A DNA stretch of 64,000 bases from Ceratothoa steindachneri (taxonomy: Eukaryota > Arthropoda > Malacostraca > Isopoda > Cymothoidae), in the NCBI GenBank assembly GCA_963969495.1, contig OZ018328.1:558001-622000 (forward strand), written 5' to 3'. The notes beneath the pieces were generated by a model that saw nothing but the letters and a program-made list of their open reading frames with translations, had not been told where the DNA came from and made no database searches. Of this stretch, positions 57,601-64,000 are shown piece after piece; position 1 is the first letter of the stretch, and the number at the start of each line of letters is the position of its first letter. The position numbers were made by a program, and so were the translations under genes.

Positions 57601-58925
57601 AGGAGGTCAGGAGCTCGTCAAAACGGCCTTTTTGCCTATCTATAAAAGAAGTGAGCTTTTTAATAATCAATGTTTATCTCATAAGGGATTTCAGTTCATT
57701 TGAAAATGAAAAATTTTGAAAGATTTTAAACAGTAAATTTGTTTAAGGGAAAAGGATTGAAAAAATATTTAGTTTTTCTCGAATTTTGGCTGTTCTAAAT
57801 ATGAAATAATGAACCAGAAGTGATTTAGAATGGGAAAAAGGAGTAATTGAGGAACAAGACAAAGAATATTTAGCAGGAAAGAGAAATTACAATAATGGAG
57901 TGGGGAGAGGGAACTGTGGCAATGCCTCTGCTAAGACTGAAACGTGGAGGAGCAGCACAAAATCACATCAAATAGAAGTGAAAAGAGAAAAATTAGCGAA
58001 CTCTCTCGGGTGTTCTTTTCTCAAAATTTGAAATCTCTCAATATCGTTTCCAAGTAGGTTTAGACCCAATGACAGGTGACAGAGGGCGTTAAATTCTATT
58101 TTAAAGAAAACTCAATAAAAATGTCTAAATATTGGGCTTTCCGTCTGTATGTTTTTTCTTTAATAGATTAAATCTTTTATTTTGTTCTGTTACTATTTCT
58201 TTTTTTCTTTGTTGTTATGTCGTTTCTCATTTGTATTTAACTTCGTGTTTTCTTTTTCATTGGTCGAGTTTTATATTTTTTTCTGTACTTAAAATGCTGC
58301 TTCGGGTGTGGGGTATTTTTTTTATCTTGTTCGTCTAATGCCGCTTCGAGCATGTCCAAGTCATTTTCTGAGTAATATTTTCATTTGTAGATGGCGCCAT
58401 CTATCTCGTCCATCATCCGTTAGTTCTGGAGGGTTATGAGATTCCGCTGCTTCAATTGGCTCTACTATTTGGGTTATTTCCTCGTTCTCGGGTGTTTGCT
58501 CCTCTTCTGTATTTGCTGGGTCCATTCTTCTCTCTCAATTCTACCCGTAGAATGGAGAAATAGTTAGGCTGACGTAAAACTCTGATGATTTGGCCCACTA
58601 TGGTTTACCCCGACCCCCATCCCCTCTGGGAAATCTGATGATGGTCAGATAATAAAGCAAAATTTTGATAATCTCCGACTATCTTCGATGAGCTCCAAAC
58701 TCCACCCAATCCTGGCACCTCCCAATTGCCTATCGCAAATCCATCCGAGAAAAACAACTTAGATGGAAGAAAAATTTAGGAGAGATTAAAATGATAGGCT
58801 TTCCCAGCCTATCGATCCCTCCTTCCTCTCTCATGTGAGCGAGAGAGGAGAAGAGAGGGTGAGGTATATGGAGCTCGGACGCCCCTCGCTCTAACCTATC
58901 ACCCGGAGACTGTGCCAAATGGAGG
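57601..58925 (-). repeat. Repeat Y, copy 2 (inverted)
   Basis: Reverse complement of 7487-8830. On the minus strand the ORF1-like start at about 58526 reads MDPANTEEEQTPENEE, then PPELTDDGRDRWRHLQM. It is open further than in copy 1 but ends soon after with KILLRK and a stop; a frameshift would continue ENDLDMLEAALDEQ. Confidence 0.6.
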
Positions 58926-60267
58926 AACAGAGAAGGAAGTTTAAATGGAGAGTGGAGATAGAGATAGGAAGAGTATGGAGATAGGGAGAAAGCAAAAAGT
59001 AGGCATAGGTGGTGTTGGGTGATGCTACTATCTCGTTGTGTAGTACTTTTATCTTCTTTTGCCCCTCCCCGTTATTGATTGTCCCTGTCCCTTGTAAACC
59101 CCGTTTGGGAGCGACAGGAGCAAACCGTTTCCTAAGGGGTTTGCGCCATTATTTCTCACTCTGGAAGGTGGATTGATTATTCTATAGCTGGTGCTCATTT
59201 ATTTAGCCTTGGAGCGGCTTGTGTGCGCTTGTTGCGCAAAATCTTTGTCTCTTTGCATTTTCTGCGGGGTGTTCGTTAGTCCTACGTCGGCTAGGAGACG
59301 CGCACTTCCTTTTGGGTGTGCGTTTCCCAATCTGAGACTGTGCGTTGCCTTCCTACGCACCCCTTACATTCTTTTGCTCGCGAACATTTTGCAGGTCCGA
59401 TGTCTTTTTTTTCCTGAGGTACATTCCGTTGCCTGTTTGCGATGCACAGTTTATTTTGAAACACTGTAGCTTTGAATGGATACTGTGTGGCATGTTTTGG
59501 GGGTTGAACCCCATACAAGACCAACCGTTTCTGTTTTTGTGAACCGTTTTAGCCCCCCGCAACGTCATATGCGAGCACTTTTTGTGCCAAATTTTTAATT
59601 CATTGTAGCTTCTCCGCAGGATGTTCGTTAGTCCTTCGGGGGAATTGGAAGTATGAACTTCCTTCTGAGAATCTCCTGGGCGAGTTAGGAGTACGCCTTG
59701 TCCTCCTAGGGTCATCTGTGGGGTTTCTTTGTACTTTTTGATTTTTGCACTGGCCTTATACGGGGTGCCTTTCTTGGGGTGGGGTGCAGTATCTTTTGAG
59801 ACAATTGCTATGTGTATGGGTGTGCGTTATGATTGGGATTAGGGGGTGGGGATATAACAGGACACGCGCCAAACCTTCTTATGCTGATGGGCGTATTTGA
59901 CGATATGTTTTTCATGGCTATGTAAGTTACCATACACAATAGTAGTTTTCTTTGGCAGTGTTTCCTTTTCTTTGGATTTTCGATAAATAACTTAGATAAT
60001 CATTTTTGGCAACTTTTCGGAGAATTGTATGTCTGAGTCAGTTATGTTATTCTCTTTCTAGTTTTGCAGGCTGGGTTAAGTGATCATCAGCTTCCTTGCG
60101 GGATGAAGGAAAAATATATATTTATATCTGGATTCTTTATTCCTGTATATTATAGCCGGAATAAGCTTTTAAAATGTTGAACAAGGGATATAACTTTTCT
60201 TATTAGAACAAGCATAATTTTCTGATTCTGACTGATTTTTACTTCTTCTTTTTTGTAGAAAGTTGGG
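58926..60267. other. Unannotated stretch
   Basis: Two related short blocks, GTTCGTTAGTCCTACG (about 59272) and GTTCGTTAGTCCTTCG (about 59622), recur within it. No protein or RNA recognised. Confidence 0.4.
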
Positions 60268-60312
60268 GAGGGGGAAAGGAGGGGAGGGGGAAAGGAGGGG
60301 AGGGGGAAAGGT
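60268..60312. repeat. Short G/A tandem repeat
   Basis: Three nearly perfect units of GGGAGGGGGAAAGGAG, about 18 bases each. Confidence 0.8.
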
Positions 60313-60438
60313 GTGGAAATGAAAGAAGCATTAGGTTATTAGGGTAGTTGCCCGGTGTACTGGCCATCTCCATTCTTCTTATTCTTAAGTGTATTCGTGA
60401 ACTTCTTTTTTTTTAACACATTCTAGATTATGTGTCTA

Positions 60439-60441
60439 TGC

Positions 60442-60536
<95 letters not shown>
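60439..60536. repeat. (TA)n tract, possible 3' tail of L5fam
   Basis: About 96 bases of uninterrupted TA directly after the stop codon of the L5fam ORF2 (minus strand). It may be the element's own 3' tail rather than a chance microsatellite. Confidence 0.75.
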
Positions 60537-60537
<1 letters not shown>

Positions 60538-62582
60538 CACTTGAACCTTGGAGCTGGTTCCCTTCTTCTGGTGTTGAGGAGGTAGTTTTTATATTCTCCC
60601 CCCTCAGGATCGAGGGAGTCGAGTGTTTCGAAGGGGAGAATACCTTCTAGTTTCTCCCAGATGTTTTGTCCTCTTTTGTAGAGGTACATGTTTATTGCTT
60701 CAATTCCTGTTTGTTCATGCGGGCTCCTCGAGGTCCGGAAGTCGAACCACTTGGAGCCAGTGATGAATTTAAGTCCTTGGTTGTGCACTCTTTGAAGCAT
60801 CGACATGGACTTGTTTGATGCAACGTTGAGTGGTATGCTGGGGTACATCAGTTTGGACCTAACCAAACTGGTATCTAAATCGTTGTAGTTTGTTTAGTTC
60901 GGTTTTTGCGTGTCCAATCCTGTTGCTCACGTGCTTGCTCATTCCGGAACTGTAGAGTCCGAAACCGAGAATAGAGGCGCGAGGAGAGTAGTCAATTTCA
61001 ATGTTTCCTATGTTGAGAGGGAAGGTGTGATGTCTTCCTATTGCAGTTGCGGAGAACTTAGCCACATTTGTTTGTATCTTCCAGCGTCTTTCGAATCAGG
61101 AGATTTTCTCGGCTTCTGCTGCCGTGGCTCTAGCCATCAGTCTTGCCGATTTTGCCCTCCGCACTACAACTTGGGTGACATCATCCGTGTATTTAATATT
61201 CAATGTTTTTCCGTCGACTGGTTTAGGGATGTCTCTTGTGTATATGGTGTAGAGAGTGGGGCTGAGGCATCCTCCTTGTGGAACACCGGAGGCGAGGTCA
61301 AAGGCTTCGAAGTGGGGAGTGAGTTTCAGCCTAGAGATTTTGTATTTCAGGCTTTCGATCTAGACTTTGTCGAAGGCCTATTTTACGTTTCTGCAGATGA
61401 CGTCTATCCAACAACCTCTAGCTCGCCATGCTGCCGCGTGTTGCAGCATATGGGCTATTGCTATCTCAGTGCCTCGGTGCTCTTTAAATCCATTCTGTTC
61501 TTCGTTCAGAAGGTTCTTTTCAGCTAGATGCTTAGCCAGTCTGCTGTTGAGAATTTTTTCACAAACCTTCCCAATGGTCTCCAGCAGTGAGATGGGTATA
61601 TAATTCATGACCTGGTTAAATGGTTTACCGGTTTGGGTATGAAGATCATTTTGGAGGTCTTCAGGCCATCCGGGAAGTATCCCATTGCTAGAGACGCATT
61701 GAACAGGTTCAGCAGCCTGGTCTTAAGTCTTTCCGGAGCTTCTTTTAAATGCCTGATGGTAATTTGGCTGAGCCCCGGGGCTTTAGACTTGAATGAGGAA
61801 ATGGAATTCAATAGTTCCTTGATTGATATTCTCTTTCTATCCTGAGAGTTGCCTCGAAACCGGTGGTAGCATGTGGTTCTATAAGTGTCAAACCTCCCTT
61901 CTCTCCTCTCCATATACTCGAGAACCTGATCCTCGAAGCCTAGGTCAAAGTCTTCTTCTTCTTCTTCTGATATCTTGAAGACATTTTTCCAAACTCCGCG
62001 GAACAGCTTCTCTTTCTCCTTGGGAGTGACCGCCTTAGTTCCTTTATGCTTGATTTCCGTTTGGCCTGAGGTGCGAGCGTTGCCCTTTAATTTGCTGATG
62101 GTAGACCAAAAAGCCTTCGGGTTCCTCTCAGTGTCTAACTTTTCTATAAGAATATTCTATTTGTTTCGGACTTCGGTTCCTAGCATGGAGTTCAGCTGGC
62201 TTCTGAGAAACTGGACGAATTGAAAATCCATGGGTCTGGTATAGCTCAAGTTGAGGATGGTCTCGTAGACTCTGGAGAATCGATGCTGTAGCATTACTCT
62301 CTCTTGTGTGGGTTTTGTGGGCATAATAATTTTGTGTGACGTTATTGGGATAGCTATAGCGTCGGCGTTAGAGATACAGTCGTTAATAGCAGTTAATTCA
62401 ACATCCAGATCTTCTTCGGATGCGTCCTTTAAATCAGGGATAACTTCAGGGAATGCTCTCCTGTAATCTTCCCACTTTGCATTCCAGAAGTCTTTTCTTG
62501 GGATAACTGGGACTGGGATAGGGGCAGTTACAATAGTGATCAGCATGGGCAGATGATCACTTGATGTTAAAGGCCCTGGAGA
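60537..62582 (-). pseudogene. L5fam LINE ORF2 (endonuclease end, RT, C-terminus), copy 3
   Basis: Starts at the right with LTSSDHLPMLITIVTA, the SDHxxI end of the endonuclease, then a linker domain (FWNAKWEDYRRAFPEV). RT follows: FKSKAPGLSQITIRHLKEAP, GYFPDGLKTSKMIFIPK, the readable PISLLETIGKVCEKILNSRL, NGFKEHRGTEIAI, GVPQGGCLSP (about 61265-61300) and the catalytic YTDDVTQV (about 61155-61185). Thumb pieces have RFERRWKIQT and KLMYPSIPLNVAS, and the frame ends [12 protein letters not shown] at 60537. Frameshifts near 61607, 61375, 61060 and 60860 make it inactive. The 5' end is cut at 62583 by the poly-A of an L1fam copy. Confidence 0.82.
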
Positions 62583-64000
62583 TTTTTTTTTTTTTAAGAG
62601 CTCATCTGGCGACTGCCTACTTGGGCATTAGTCGCCGTATTAAAACTAGCCTAGTTCTCGGCTACTTTAAAATAAAATTGAAGAGACGAAAAAAAAACAC
62701 CCCAAAAAGGGGGAAAGGAAGCAAGCTGGTGCGTCGGGGAGAGGTCCCCCCGGCGCAGGAGCGTGCAACTAAAGGTAAAAAAACAAAACAAAAAAAACAC
62801 AAATGCAAAAAACAAAACAAAAAAACAAACCTTGCTTAAATAATAGGGAAAAGGCTGGCCTCCCCCAAGAAGTCAACAAGTCCACAAGTCAATGTGCACG
62901 AATCTGTCCCGAGTACAAGGGAGAGGCGGTAGTGACCCCACCCATCCCGGTACCGACACAGGTATCGTGCGCGAAGATCACCCAGACTGTGACATTCGAC
63001 AAGAATGTGCCGAACAGTCTAGGGGACGACGCAGTCGTTGCAATAGGGCGCAGGCGAGCCTCCATTAAATAGCGATGCGTCACACGAGTGTGTCCGATTC
63101 GGAGACGACAGAAAGCAACCTAAAGCCGCCGCGGCATTGGGGGATGGGTCCATGGGAACAGTCGCGGCGCAATGGCACGCAACTTTAAGTTCCCTTCGAC
63201 CGTCTCCCATATTCTTTGCCAAGCAGTCCGAAGAGCTGCCCGTATTCCTGCCATGTAGTCGGTGTGAGGAAGAGCGAAACGCTGGTCCGGTCGTAGAGTC
63301 CTCGCGGACTCTTTGGCGCCCTCATCGGCGCGCTCATTCCCCGCAATTCCTACATGTCCAGGAACCCAGCAGAAGATAATCTCGACATCTGCCCGGCTCG
63401 CCAAAACCGTGGCATCACGGATATCGTGAACCAGGGGATGTAGAGATTCGAATACCCCAAGAGCACTCAGGGCACTTTGTGAGTCGCTATAGATCACAAT
63501 CCGGTCTCCGAACCGGGCACGTCACGTAATCTCCCGTACCGAGTGGTGTATTGCCACCAGCTCGGCCGTGAAGACAGACGCAGCGCCTGGTAGAGCCCCG
63601 CTGACTTCAAACAGAGGGGATACGGCGTGGAAGCCAACCTCCTCTTGGGACTTGGAGCCATCCGTATACAATGGCACGGTTCCAGCGTGACACGATGTGT
63701 TCTCCAAAAAGGTCGAATGCAATACTCCCGGCGCAGTACAAGCTTTGAAAGCAGAGGCGTGGCGACAAATAGCCAAATGTGGTACCCTTCAGGGTGGCGT
63801 CCTGGGCAGAAACAGAGGTGCCACCGGTCCGAGAGCTATATCTACCTCTCGAAGGAGTTTCCTGGCCCTAAACCCAAAGGGCTTAGGGTATGACTGGCGT
63901 CTCTTGGCGGCATAGGCACCATTGAGATCAGCTGCGGATGCAGTGAGAGCTGTTGGTGACTTAGGGAGGCGCCAGGCTCGCGCGTACAGGCGAGTGATGC
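62583..64000 (-). pseudogene. L1fam LINE copy 3' part, running off the window
   Basis: The T-run at 62583-62596 is the poly-A of a minus-strand L1fam copy inserted in the L5fam element. The 3' UTR block (CATCTGGCGACTGCCTACTTG) follows. The RNase H region is readable: YTDGSKSQEEVGFHAVSPLF, GAASVFTAELVAIHHSVREI, a TGA at the same codon as in the 29.6-kb copy (63526-63528), IYSDSQSALSALG, and VGIAGNERADEGAKESART, complete in this copy. A stop after PMPRRL (63120) and an indel near 63060 truncate the C-terminal region. RT sequence begins toward 63900 and continues beyond the window. Confidence 0.85.

Noticed and set aside
59191..59715. Overlapping 92-aa plus and 120-aa minus frames
   Set aside because: No recognisable domain, no conservation within the window and no context; left as unannotated.
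1..64000. Defence system, CRISPR array, biosynthetic cluster or prophage
   Set aside because: Introns, LINEs, BEL/Pao and mariner show a eukaryotic repeat-rich region; none of the required genes or arrays is present.

Overview
This window looks like a transposon-rich, gene-poor stretch of an invertebrate genome, most likely an arthropod. The evidence is BEL/Pao, CR1-like, I/Jockey-like and mariner elements, an 84-or-so kind of mix of short satellites, and a spliced pseudogene of an unnamed invertebrate protein family. I found no operon-like structure, no CRISPR array, no rRNA, no convincing tRNA and no intact host gene. Nearly everything I can name is mobile-element sequence. The species and even the class are inference only.

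Families (labels used below): L1fam = I/Jockey-group non-LTR element with a three-knuckle gag, AP endonuclease, RT and RNase H (copies at 1-1183, 24560-26700, 29615-36431, 53874-54102 and 62583-64000). CR1-B, CR1-C and CR1-D = three CR1-like non-LTR families; CR1-B ends in an ATAAGAAC-type tail and CR1-C in a TTATG-type tail. L5fam = a second non-LTR family with endonuclease and RT (9780-12312, 12865-13890, 60537-62582). A single mariner lies at 15424-16825. A BEL/Pao LTR-type element occupies 29250-48975 on the minus strand. Repeats X and Y occur once each near 7.5-9.5 kb and once each near 56.8-58.9 kb.

Layout: 0-2.2 kb holds old L1fam and CR1-B fragments and a GGTGTAGG-type satellite. 4.1-5.9 kb holds a decayed spliced gene of the unnamed family. 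7.5-13.9 kb holds repeats Y and X, then two decayed L5fam copies, the second carrying a perfect 87-bp inverted repeat between TA tracts. 14.3-17.2 kb has a 1-kb polypurine tract and a repeat (Z) split by the mariner; a second Z copy at 50.9 kb preserves the empty site. 17.2-24.5 kb is mostly unannotatable. 24.6-26.7 kb is a decayed L1fam copy.

29.2-49.0 kb is a nested stack. The BEL/Pao element (gag, protease, RT, RNase H, integrase, read right to left) was split by an L1fam copy near the integrase C-terminus, by a CR1-C element in the integrase N-terminus, and by CR1-B copies in the RT and gag. The CR1-C element was itself split by two CR1-B fragments and by a second CR1-C copy in opposite orientation. 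The stack gives a relative insertion order: BEL/Pao first, then CR1-C, L1fam and CR1-B insertions.

50-56.3 kb is dominated by satellites (polypurine tract, 40-bp minisatellite, 2.2-kb GGTGTAGG array) around CR1-D and L1fam fragments. 56.8-58.9 kb repeats X and Y again, with Y inverted. 60.4-64 kb has an L5fam copy with a (TA)n tail, interrupted by an L1fam copy that runs off the window end. The only long intact reading frame that looks like a real protein is the L1fam gag at 33544-35769; all other element genes carry stops, frameshifts or insertions.
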